NCBI RefSeq assembly: GCF_028595325.1
Contig: NZ_JAQQXR010000015.1
Coordinates: forward strand, 17,141 to 81,140
DNA from: Janthinobacterium fluminis
GTDB lineage: Bacteria > Pseudomonadota > Gammaproteobacteria > Burkholderiales > Burkholderiaceae_D
DNA length: 64,000 nt
Reading direction: 5' to 3'
Shown here: piece by piece, positions 52,955 through 64,000 of the stretch
Numbering within the stretch: the stretch's first letter is position 1
How the letters are laid out: every line of letters begins with the position of its first letter
Translations under genes and position numbers: made by a program
The notes under the pieces: model-generated
The model's input: only the letters and a program-made list of their open reading frames with translations
What the model was told of the DNA's origin: nothing
Databases searched by the model: none

Positions 52955-55627
52955 ATGACCAAAACCCTCATCATCGCCGAGAAGCCTTCTGTCGCGAACG
53001 ACATCGCGAAGACGCTTGGCGGCTTCACCAAGCACGATGAGTACTTTGAATCGGACGAATACGTGCTGTCGTCGGCCGTCGGCCACCTGCTGGAGATCGC
53101 CGTGCCGGAAGAGCACGACGTCAAGCGCGGCAAATGGAGCTTCGCCCACCTGCCGATGATCCCGCCGTACTTCGCCCTGAACCCGATCGCCAAGACCGAA
53201 GCGCGCCTCAAAGTATTAAACAAGTTGATCAAGCGCAAAGATGTGACGACTCTCATCAATGCCTGCGATGCCGGGCGCGAAGGCGAGCTGATTTTCCGCC
53301 TGATCGCGCAAAACGCCAAAGCCAAGCAGCCGGTCAAGCGCCTGTGGCTGCAGTCGATGACGCCGGGCGCGATCCGCGACGGCTTCACGCAGTTGCGCAG
53401 CGACGAGGAGATGCTGCCGCTGGCCGACGCCGCGCGCTGCCGCTCGGAAGCGGATTGGTTGATCGGCATCAATGGCACGCGGGCCATGACGGCCTTCAAC
53501 TCGAAAGAGGGCGGCTTCTACCTGACCACCGTGGGCCGGGTGCAGACCCCGACCCTGTCCATCGTCGTCGAGCGCGAAGACAAGATCAAGAAATTCGTGC
53601 CGCGCGACTTCTGGGAAGTGCGCGCCGAGTTCGTCTGCGCGGCCGGCATCTACGAGGGCCGCTGGCTCGACACGGGCTTCAAGAAGGACGAGACGGACCC
53701 GGAGAAGCGCGCCGAGCGCCTGTGGAGCCGCGCCGCCGCCGACTCCATCGCGACGGCCTGCCGCGGCCGCCAGGGCAATGTCACCGAGGAGTCGAAACCG
53801 ACGACCTCGATGGCGCCGGCCCTGTTCGACCTGACCAGCCTGCAGCGCGAGGCCAACTCGCGCTTCGGCTTCTCGGCCAAGAACACGCTGGGCCTGGCCC
53901 AGGCCCTGTATGAAAAGCACAAGGTGCTGACCTACCCGCGTACCGATTCGCGCCACCTGCCGGAAGACTACATTCCGACCGTCAAGCAGGCGCTCGACAC
54001 CGTCATGCAGAGCAATAACTACCACCAGTTCGCCAAGCAGATTCTCGACAAGGGCTGGGTCAAGCCGAACAAGCGCATCTTCGACAACACGAAGATTTCC
54101 GACCACTTCGCCATCATTCCGACGACGATCGCGCCGAAGAACCTGTCCGAGCCGGAACAGAAACTGTACGACCTGGTGACGCGCCGCTTCATGGCCGTGT
54201 TCTTCCCGCCGGCCGAGTTCCAGGTCACGACCCGCTACACGGAAGTGTCCGGCCACCAGTTCAAGACCGAGGGCAAGGTCATGACGAATCCCGGCTGGCT
54301 GGCGATCTACGGCAAGGAAGCGTCGACGGACGAAGACAAGGAAAACAACGGCAACGGCAATCTGGTGCCGGTGGCCAAGGGCGAAAAAGTCCACACCGAG
54401 AAAGTCACGGCCAACGGCCTCGTCACGAAGCCGCCGGCGCGCTACACGGAGGCGACGCTGCTGTCGGCGATGGAGGGGGCCGGCAAGCTGATCGACGACG
54501 ACGAGTTGCGCGACGCCATGGCCGGCAAGGGCCTGGGCACGCCGGCGACGCGCGCGGCGACCATCGAGGGCTTGCTGACGGAGCGCTACCTGATACGCGA
54601 AGGCCGCGAATTGATGCCGACGGCGAAGGCGTCGCAACTGATGACTTTGCTGCGCGGCCTCGGCGTCAACGAATTGACGGCGCCGGAATTGACGGGCGAG
54701 TGGGAATACAAGCTGTCGCAGATGGAAAAGGGCCGCATCTCGCGCGACGAGTTCATGCGCGAAATCGCCCAGATGACGCAAATCATCGTCAAGCGCGCCA
54801 AGGAATACGACAACGACACGATCCCCGGCGACTACGCGACGATGGCGGCGCCGTGCCCGAACTGCGGCAGCGTGGTCAAGGAAAACTACCGCCGCTTCGC
54901 CTGCACCAAGTGCGAATTCTCGATGAGCAAGACGCCGGGCAGCCGCCAGTTCGAAATCGCCGAGGTCGAGGAATTGCTGATCCAGCGCACCATCGGGCCG
55001 CTGCAAGGCTTCCGCTCGAAGATGGGGCGGCCGTTCGCGGCCATCCTGCGCATCGTGCGCGACGAGGACATCAGCAACTTCAAGCTGGAGTTCGATTTCG
55101 GCCAGAACGACGAGAGCGAGGACGGCGAGGGCGTCGACTTCAGCGGCCAGACGGCGCTGGGGCCGTGCCCGAAATGCGCCGCCGGCGTCTATGAAATGGG
55201 CCTGGCCTATGTGTGCGAGCACAGCGTCGCCAAGCCGAAGACCTGCGACTTCCGCAGCGGCCGCATCATCTTGCAGCAGGAAATACTGCCTGAGCAAATG
55301 GTCAAGCTGCTGGTCGCCGGCAAGACCGATCTGCTGCCCGGCTTCATCTCGCAGCGCACGCGCCGCCCGTTCAAGGCCTTCCTGGTCAAGGGCAAGGACG
55401 GCAAGATCAGCTTCGAGTTCGAGGAGCGCAAGGCCAAGGTGCCGGCCAAGGGCAAGGCCGCCGCGGTCGCCGATGCCGACGCGGAGGGCGCGGAGGCGGC
55501 GCCGCTGAAGGCGACGGCGAAGAAAGCCGCCGCCAAGGCGCCGGCCAAGGCGCCGGCCAAGAAAGCGCCGGCAAAAAAAGCCGCCGTGAAAAAAGCCCCG
55601 GCGAAGAAGGCGGCCGCAGTGGAGTAA
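52955..55627 (+). CDS. topB: DNA topoisomerase III
   Basis: Type IA topoisomerase. The TOPRIM domain shows LIIAEKPSVANDIA at the start and ACDAGREGELIFRLI with the metal acidic residues. The active-site Tyr is at about residue 327 in LTYPRTDSRHLPEDY. Two C-terminal zinc-ribbon-like repeats have CPNCGSVV...CTKC and CPKCAAGVY...C. The last 60 residues are a Lys/Ala/Pro-rich, histone H1-like tail (KKAPAKKAA type), expected to bind DNA loosely. At 890 residues it is longer than E. coli TopB (about 650) because of these extensions. The gene follows smg. Confidence 0.96.
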   Translation: MTKTLIIAEKPSVANDIAKTLGGFTKHDEYFESDEYVLSSAVGHLLEIAVPEEHDVKRGKWSFAHLPMIPPYFALNPIAKTEARLKVLNKLIKRKDVTTLINACDAGREGELIFRLIAQNAKAKQPVKRLWLQSMTPGAIRDGFTQLRSDEEMLPLADAARCRSEADWLIGINGTRAMTAFNSKEGGFYLTTVGRVQTPTLSIVVEREDKIKKFVPRDFWEVRAEFVCAAGIYEGRWLDTGFKKDETDPEKRAERLWSRAAADSIATACRGRQGNVTEESKPTTSMAPALFDLTSLQREANSRFGFSAKNTLGLAQALYEKHKVLTYPRTDSRHLPEDYIPTVKQALDTVMQSNNYHQFAKQILDKGWVKPNKRIFDNTKISDHFAIIPTTIAPKNLSEPEQKLYDLVTRRFMAVFFPPAEFQVTTRYTEVSGHQFKTEGKVMTNPGWLAIYGKEASTDEDKENNGNGNLVPVAKGEKVHTEKVTANGLVTKPPARYTEATLLSAMEGAGKLIDDDELRDAMAGKGLGTPATRAATIEGLLTERYLIREGRELMPTAKASQLMTLLRGLGVNELTAPELTGEWEYKLSQMEKGRISRDEFMREIAQMTQIIVKRAKEYDNDTIPGDYATMAAPCPNCGSVVKENYRRFACTKCEFSMSKTPGSRQFEIAEVEELLIQRTIGPLQGFRSKMGRPFAAILRIVRDEDISNFKLEFDFGQNDESEDGEGVDFSGQTALGPCPKCAAGVYEMGLAYVCEHSVAKPKTCDFRSGRIILQQEILPEQMVKLLVAGKTDLLPGFISQRTRRPFKAFLVKGKDGKISFEFEERKAKVPAKGKAAAVADADAEGAEAAPLKATAKKAAAKAPAKAPAKKAPAKKAAVKKAPAKKAAAVE

Positions 55628-55643
55628 GCCGCGGCGCGGCCCC

Positions 55644-55687
55644 AAAAAAAACGGAGACGGCATCAAGGTGCCGTCTCCGTTTTTTTT
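55644..55687. terminator. Bidirectional intrinsic terminator
   Basis: A-run, a 12-bp perfect stem (ACGGAGACGGCA at 55651-55662 with 55669-55680), six-base loop, and T-run. The symmetric A and T tracts make it work for both topB rightward and the carboxymuconolactone-decarboxylase-like gene leftward. Confidence 0.9.
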
Positions 55688-55721
55688 ATGCCGCGCGGAT
55701 TTCCGCGCCCGCCCGCAGCGG

Positions 55722-56108
55722 CTATGCCGGCGCAATCATCCCCATCTCCGCCAGCACTTCCTGCGCCGAGCGGAAGGCGTCGATGGCCAGCGGCATGCCG
55801 CAATAGACGCTGGCGTGCAGCAGCACTTCCTGTATCTCGCGCATGCTGGCGCCGTTGTTGACGGCGCCGCGCACGTGGCCGCGGAGTTCCTGCGCGCGCC
55901 CGAGCGCGGTCAGCATCGACAGCGTCAGCAGGCTGCGGGTTTTCAGGTCGAGGCCGTCGCGGCACCAGACGGTGCCCCAGGCGTTGCGCGTGACGAAGTC
56001 CTGCAGCGGCGCCGTGAACGCGTCGACGTTGGCGAAGGCCTTGTCGACGAAGTCTGCGCCCATCACCTGCTTGCGCATGCGCAAGCCCTCTTCGAATTGC
56101 TGGTCCAT
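55722..56108 (-). CDS. Carboxymuconolactone decarboxylase family protein
   Basis: Small all-helical protein (128 residues) of the CMD/AhpD-like family. Features are VDAFTAPLQDFVTRNAWGTVWCRDGLD and LLTLSMLTALGRAQELRGHVRGAVNNGAS, then IQEVLLHASVYCGMPLAIDAF, characteristic of 4-carboxymuconolactone decarboxylase (PcaC type) with its conserved His. The CxxC of AhpD is absent. No other protocatechuate genes are nearby, so the pathway role is uncertain. The ATG at 56108 is preferred to 56135. Confidence 0.88.
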   Translation of the reverse strand: MDQQFEEGLRMRKQVMGADFVDKAFANVDAFTAPLQDFVTRNAWGTVWCRDGLDLKTRSLLTLSMLTALGRAQELRGHVRGAVNNGASMREIQEVLLHASVYCGMPLAIDAFRSAQEVLAEMGMIAPA

Positions 56109-56174
56109 CGCCGTCGCTCCCCTGGTCAGTGTCACTGCATGGTAGTGGCGGCGCCGGCCAGGGTCAAGCGGGGC

Positions 56175-56876
56175 TTAGTCGAGGAAGTCGGCGTATTCCT
56201 TCTGGCCGTAGCCGCGCAGGCCCAGCCACGGCAGTTCGCGGCTCAGGCTGGCCTGCGGCTTGGCGTCGACGCGGCGGTAGAAGGTGCCGGCCTTGTCGCC
56301 GCTCTCGATGACCAGGGCGATCTGCTTTTGCTCGTCCCACAGCACGCGCTGGAACACGCCGTTCTTCTCGACTTCGCGCCAGCGCGCGCCGGGCACGCTG
56401 GACACTTGCTTAGACAGCGGCATGGCGGCCAGCAGCTTGGGGTTCAGCAGGTAGAAGCTGTTGTCCCAGGAGCCGTCGAAATTGACGTTCTCGTATTCGG
56501 TGGCGGGGATGGCGATGACCTGCCTGGCGTGGGCGTCGACGTATTCGACGCGCAGCTTGTTTTGCTCCAGCACGAGGTGGCGGGGAATCACGACATGGTT
56601 GAATTCCTTGTGTTCGTGCTGGGCCGGTTTGAAGGCAACCTTGTGCTTGGCCGGCGCCTCCGGCGCGGCCGCGGTTTTCGGCAGCACGCGCTCGACCCAG
56701 ACGTGGCCCGGGCGGCGCAGCATTTTTTCCTCGTAGCGGCTTTCGCGCGTCACGCCTTCCGGCGTCAGCACGCGGCTGTAGTACTGGATGCCGAGGTCGA
56801 GGTCGGGGGCCGGCGCGGCCGCTTGCGCGAGGGCGCACAGCAGGCCGGCGGCGAGGAACAGAATGGGGGATTTCAT
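56175..56876 (-). CDS. Secreted hypothetical protein
   Basis: A 233-residue protein with a Sec signal peptide (KSPILFLAAGLLCALAQA). The mature region starts LDLGIQYYSRVLTPEGVTRESRYEEKM and has several beta-strand-like segments (VWVERVLP, KLRVEYVDAHARQVIAIP, FQRVLWDEQKQIALVIES). It is unrecognised. It lies directly downstream of the two alkaline phosphatase genes on the same strand (56 bases), so it may be expressed with them and act in the envelope under phosphate limitation. Confidence 0.8.
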   Translation of the reverse strand: MKSPILFLAAGLLCALAQAAAPAPDLDLGIQYYSRVLTPEGVTRESRYEEKMLRRPGHVWVERVLPKTAAAPEAPAKHKVAFKPAQHEHKEFNHVVIPRHLVLEQNKLRVEYVDAHARQVIAIPATEYENVNFDGSWDNSFYLLNPKLLAAMPLSKQVSSVPGARWREVEKNGVFQRVLWDEQKQIALVIESGDKAGTFYRRVDAKPQASLSRELPWLGLRGYGQKEYADFLD

Positions 56877-56932
56877 GCTTACTCTCTGGTCGAACCGGAG
56901 CCGGGCCGCGCGGGCCCGACTCCGGCTATTGC

Positions 56933-58339
56933 TTAGAAGCCGAAGGCCGATTTCAGCAGGCTGAATACCTTGGTGTTGTCCAGCGTGCCTTTGAAGTTCT
57001 TGGCGCCGGCGCCGGTGGCGAGCAACTTGACGTCGCCGCCGCCGTGGGTTTCGCTGGCCAGGCGCACGCCGGTTTCCTGCTGGTAGGCGTCGCCCAGCGC
57101 GGTGGCGCTGTCGACGCTGGTGCGCAGATTCGGGCGGTTCGGGCCGTTGCCGAACACCAGGGTCGTGTAGGTGTTGCCGTCGGCGTCCAGGCTAGGCTTG
57201 CCGTCCTTGTAGTTGCGGTTGATGTCGAGGATGGGGCTGCCGCGCTTGCCGTAGCCGTTGAACGCCAGCGTGTGGTCGTGGTCGGCGGTGACGACGATCA
57301 GCGTGTTGGCCAGCGTCGGGTCGGTCAGCCTGGCCTTGTCCAGCGCGGCCTTGATGGCGTCGTCGAAGGCGATGGTGTCGCTCAGCGCGCGCTTGGCGTT
57401 GGTGCCGTGCAGGGCATGGTCGATGCGGCCGCCTTCGACCATCAAGAAGTAACCCTTGTCGTTTTGCGCCAGGATGTCCATGGCCTTGACCGTCATTTCG
57501 GCCAGGCTGGGCTGGTTCGCGCCCTCGCCTTTCGGCGGCGTGGCGGTGCGGTCCAGTTCGTACTCCAGGTGGCTCTTGCTGCTGTACAGGCCGATGAATT
57601 TCTTGTTGTTCGGCGCGGCGACCATTTCCGCCTTGGTGGCGGCGACGGTGTAGCCTTTGGCGGCCAGTTCGGTCAGCAGGTTGCGGCCGTCGGCGCGGCC
57701 GGCCTTGTTGGTGACGGCGACGTAAGGGGTGAAGTGGTTGCGGCCGCCGCCCATCAGCACGTCGACGCCGTCCTTCAGCGCGGCGTTGTAGCTGTCGCCG
57801 CCCGGCACGGTTTGCGCGGCGATCGCGTATTGGGCGTTGCGGTTGCAGATGTGCGAGAAGGTCGCGGCCGGGGTCGCGTGGGTCAGTTCGGTGGTGGTGA
57901 TCGAGCCGACCGCCTTGCCGTTGGCTTTCGCCAGTTCCAGGATGGTCTGGGCGGCCGTGCCGTTGTTGGCGGCGCAGTTGTTGACGCCCAGGTTGCCGTT
58001 GGCGTCCTTGCCCGGTTCGGTGGCGACGGTGTTGGCCGACATCGAGATGACTTCATTGTTCATCTTGACGCCGGTCATGTAGGCGGCCATCGACGGTGCG
58101 CTGTCGGTGGTCTGGGCGTCGTTCGAGTAGGTCTTGATGCGCGCGGTGCGCTCCAGCCTGTCCATGGCCAGGCTGCCGTCTTCGCCGTACTTGTAGATGC
58201 GCGCGGCCGTCACGGTGGACGGACCCATGCCGTCGCCGAGGAAGAAGATGATGTTCTTGGCGTCGGCGGCGGAGGCGGTGTTGGCAAACAGCGCGGCCAG
58301 GGCGAGGGCCAGCAGTGGTTGTTTCAGGGTAGGTTTCAT
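56933..58339 (-). CDS. Alkaline phosphatase (PhoA-type), 1
   Basis: Periplasmic phosphomonoesterase, 468 residues with a signal peptide ending ASA. The first metal-site motif is IIFFLGDGMGPSTVTAARIY, and the phosphorylated Ser is in TDSAPSMAAYMTGVK. The zinc/magnesium-site segments are GSITTTELTHATPAATFSH, FLMVEGGRIDHALH and VTADHDHTLAF; HGGGD near the C-terminus provides another ligand. It is one of two tandem paralogues, with 24 bases between them. Confidence 0.94.
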   Translation of the reverse strand: MKPTLKQPLLALALAALFANTASAADAKNIIFFLGDGMGPSTVTAARIYKYGEDGSLAMDRLERTARIKTYSNDAQTTDSAPSMAAYMTGVKMNNEVISMSANTVATEPGKDANGNLGVNNCAANNGTAAQTILELAKANGKAVGSITTTELTHATPAATFSHICNRNAQYAIAAQTVPGGDSYNAALKDGVDVLMGGGRNHFTPYVAVTNKAGRADGRNLLTELAAKGYTVAATKAEMVAAPNNKKFIGLYSSKSHLEYELDRTATPPKGEGANQPSLAEMTVKAMDILAQNDKGYFLMVEGGRIDHALHGTNAKRALSDTIAFDDAIKAALDKARLTDPTLANTLIVVTADHDHTLAFNGYGKRGSPILDINRNYKDGKPSLDADGNTYTTLVFGNGPNRPNLRTSVDSATALGDAYQQETGVRLASETHGGGDVKLLATGAGAKNFKGTLDNTKVFSLLKSAFGF

Positions 58340-58363
58340 CTGTGGGTATCCAGTTCTTGAGAA

Positions 58364-59818
58364 TTACAGGCCGGCGGCGTTCTTGACCAGGCCGAACACT
58401 TTGGTGTTGTCGATGGTGCCGAGGAAGGTGTCGGAACCCTTGCCGATGGCGCCGAGGAAGACGTCGGTGCCGCCGTGGGTTTCATTGCCGGCCGAGACGC
58501 GGATCGCGGCTTCCTGGTGGTAGGTGTTGGCGCTGGTCGTCGTTTCGTCCAGGCTGACCATGGTCGAGCGGCTGGCCTGGGTGCGGTTTTCGCCGTTGCC
58601 GAAGCCGATGATCGAGTACGGCGCGCCGTCGAGGTCTTTTTCCGTGGCGCCGGAGACGTAGTTTTTCACCAGGCCCAGCACGCCGGGGTTGGCGGCCGTG
58701 GTCTTGCCGGTGCGCTTGGCGTAGCCGTTCAGCACCAGGGTGTGGTCGTGGTCGGCGGTGACCACGATCAGCGTGTTTTTCAGGTCCGGATCGCTGAGCT
58801 TGGCCTTGGCGATGGCGGCCTTGATGGCGTTGTCGAAGGCGACGGTGTCGTGCAGCGCCTTCTTGGCGGTGGTTTCATGCAGGGCGTGGTCGATGCGGCC
58901 GCCTTCGACCATCAGGAAGTAGCCCTTCTTGTTCTTCGCCAGCACGTCCATGGCCTTGGTCGTCATGTCGGCCAGGCTAGGTTCCTTGGCCGGGTCGCGG
59001 TCCAGGTCGTAGCTCATGTGGCTGGACGTGAACAGGCCGAACAGGCGCTCGGTCTTGCTGGCGTCGACGGCGTTGAATTCGCTGGCGTTGCCGGCCACGG
59101 TGTAGTTCTTGGCTTTCATTTCGGCGATCAGGTCGCGGCCGTCGGCGCGTTTGCCGCCGTCTTTCGGCAGCGTGAAGAATTGCTTGCCGCCGCCCAGCAC
59201 GACGTCCAGGCCGGTCGCGCCCAGCGCGCTGTTGTAGCCTTTTCCGTCCGGCACCATCGCCGCGGCGATGTCGTTTTCCAGGTCGCGGTGGCAGATGTGG
59301 GCGTAGGTCGCCGCCGGGGTCGCGTGGGTGATGCGGGTGGTCGTGACGACGCCGGCCGAGAGGCCCTTGGCCTTGGCCATTTCCAGCAGCGTCGTGGCGG
59401 GCGTGCCGTTCTTGGGGCCGCAGTTGTTGCCCAGCTTGTTGCCATTGGCGTCGGCGATCGGGTCGATCGCCTGCGTGTCCTGGGACATCGACAGCACTTC
59501 ATTGTTCATTTTGACGCCCGTCATATAGGCCGACATCGACGGCGCGCTGTCGGTCACCTGGGCGTCGTTCGAGAAGGTCTTGACGAAGGCTGTTTCCGGC
59601 AGCGTGTCCATGGTCAGCTCACCGTCCTCGCCGACGGCGTAGATGCGCGCCGCCGTCATCGTCGTCATCCCCATGCCGTCGCCGAGGAAGAAGATGACGT
59701 TCTTCGGCGATTCGACGAGCACCGGTTCGGTTTCTTTCTTGGCGTCGCTGCCGCAGGCGGTCAGCATCAGGGTGAGTGCGACGCTGAGGCCAGCGGCGGA
59801 AAGGTGTCTGCGTGTCAT
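58364..59818 (-). CDS. Alkaline phosphatase (PhoA-type) lipoprotein, 2
   Basis: A 484-residue paralogue of the downstream phosphatase. It begins TRRHLSAAGLSVALTLMLTAC, a lipoprotein signal peptide, so it is anchored by lipid rather than soluble. Active-site motifs are FFLGDGMGMTTMTAARIY, VTDSAPSMSAYMTGVK, MVEGGRIDHALHETT, TADHDHTLVLNGY and THGGTDVFL. The ATG at 59818 was chosen; a frame extending to 59890 lacks signal-peptide logic. It is the first gene of the leftward phosphatase group and is divergent from mbtH. Confidence 0.93.
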   Translation of the reverse strand: MTRRHLSAAGLSVALTLMLTACGSDAKKETEPVLVESPKNVIFFLGDGMGMTTMTAARIYAVGEDGELTMDTLPETAFVKTFSNDAQVTDSAPSMSAYMTGVKMNNEVLSMSQDTQAIDPIADANGNKLGNNCGPKNGTPATTLLEMAKAKGLSAGVVTTTRITHATPAATYAHICHRDLENDIAAAMVPDGKGYNSALGATGLDVVLGGGKQFFTLPKDGGKRADGRDLIAEMKAKNYTVAGNASEFNAVDASKTERLFGLFTSSHMSYDLDRDPAKEPSLADMTTKAMDVLAKNKKGYFLMVEGGRIDHALHETTAKKALHDTVAFDNAIKAAIAKAKLSDPDLKNTLIVVTADHDHTLVLNGYAKRTGKTTAANPGVLGLVKNYVSGATEKDLDGAPYSIIGFGNGENRTQASRSTMVSLDETTTSANTYHQEAAIRVSAGNETHGGTDVFLGAIGKGSDTFLGTIDNTKVFGLVKNAAGL

Positions 59819-60026
59819 GTGGGTGGTCCGGGCTTGGTGAGAAAAACCCAGAATGTAACAATTCAATATGACACGTTGATGACCTCGCAACAGCGGCGCC
59901 GCCGGGCGCGGGCGGAGCTTCCGCTAAATTTATCTCCGGCTCATGCGTCATAGATAGCGAGCGGCGCAGGCGGCGGCCCATGTCGGGACGCGCGGCGCCG
60001 CCATCCAATCTGATGAGGAAAACCGC

Positions 60027-60266
60027 ATGTCCACAAGCTGCTTTGACCGCGAAGACGAAACCTTCATCGTCCTCGTCAATCATGAGGAAGAGTATTCCAT
60101 CTGGCCCCACTGGAAGGCCGTTCCCGGCGGCTGGCGCGCCGTCGACGGCGTGAGGGGCGACAAGAAAACCGTGCTGCAATACGTCGAGCAGGCGTGGGGC
60201 GGCGATATGCGTCCCCTGTCCCTGCGCACCTGGATGGACGAGCAGGCCGCCGCCGCGCGCTCCTGA
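60027..60266 (+). CDS. MbtH-like protein
   Basis: A 79-residue NRPS chaperone that binds adenylation domains and often is needed for their activity. The signature is NHEEEYSIWPHWKAVPGGWRAV, followed by the typical LQYVEQAWGDMRPLSL-like region with the conserved Trp residues. It lies 133 bases upstream of the NRPS, on the same strand. The adenylation domain that it supports would begin at the far end of this window or beyond. Confidence 0.95.
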   Translation: MSTSCFDREDETFIVLVNHEEEYSIWPHWKAVPGGWRAVDGVRGDKKTVLQYVEQAWGGDMRPLSLRTWMDEQAAAARS

Positions 60267-60398
60267 CGCCGCCGGCGGGCAGCGCCCCCAATGTACTGAA
60301 TTAGAACGTCGCGGCGTTGATGCAGCCGGGGGCGGCATCGCCTATGCCGCCGCCGCGCGGCAAGTTCCGCAACAGACCGATATCCACCAGGACGCACG

Positions 60399-64000
<3,602 letters not shown>

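Overview
The window is a high-G+C betaproteobacterial chromosome segment. Gene order (gatCAB divergent from mreBCD-mrdA-rodA-rlpA; rsmB-DUF4390-NtrY/NtrX; DUF3567; def-fmt near LysM-dprA-smg-topB) and family content point to Burkholderiales, most likely an Oxalobacteraceae relative of Massilia, Duganella or Janthinobacterium. This placement is inferred from synteny and protein style; no rRNA or tRNA gene was found to confirm it.

Layout. 1-7.2 kb: a truncated M48 protease, an RluA-type pseudouridine synthase, a small secreted protein, xth, pyrE, an alpha/beta hydrolase abutted by a MITE-like hairpin element, a YitT membrane protein and a YdgJ-like oxidoreductase. 7.2-18 kb: the gatCAB operon facing the cell-elongation operon mreB, mreC, mreD, mrdA (PBP2), rodA, rlpA. 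18-24 kb: a leftward run argS, SPOR protein, dsbA, SDR, birA, coaX, SPOR protein. 24.2 kb: a perfect 29-bp inverted repeat. 24.4-33 kb: rsmB, DUF4390, an NtrY-like kinase, a receiver-Fis regulator without AAA+ domain, a degenerate CobW-like fragment gene, DUF3567, a class II glutamine amidotransferase, a degenerate EAL-HDOD protein and an SPW membrane protein. 33-41.4 kb: metH, a large lipoprotein metalloprotease with a metzincin-like motif, and trhP.

The most interesting region is 41.7-47.0 kb, visibly A+T-richer than its surroundings. Five co-directional genes form what looks like a complete class II microcin (colicin V-like) system: a JmjC/cupin-type 2-oxoglutarate oxygenase, a 110-residue precursor with a double-glycine-type leader, a four-helix membrane protein (candidate immunity), a CvaA/HlyD-like adaptor and a CvaB-like ABC transporter with an N-terminal C39 peptidase. 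A ribosomal-oxygenase-like enzyme as first gene suggests a hydroxylated microcin, which I do not know as a described class.

47.1-55.7 kb: fmt, def, a LysM protein, dprA, smg and topB. Between dprA and smg sits a second low-G+C insertion: two small genes resembling an unrecognised toxin-antitoxin-like pair, followed by a transposase fragment. A 19-bp tandem duplication lies exactly at the junction of the two genes and has moved the second gene's start codon. 55.7-59.8 kb: a carboxymuconolactone-decarboxylase family protein, a secreted hypothetical protein and two tandem PhoA-type alkaline phosphatases. 60.0 kb to the end: an MbtH protein and the start of a lipopeptide NRPS (fatty acyl-AMP ligase, carrier protein, condensation, adenylation), cut by the window end.
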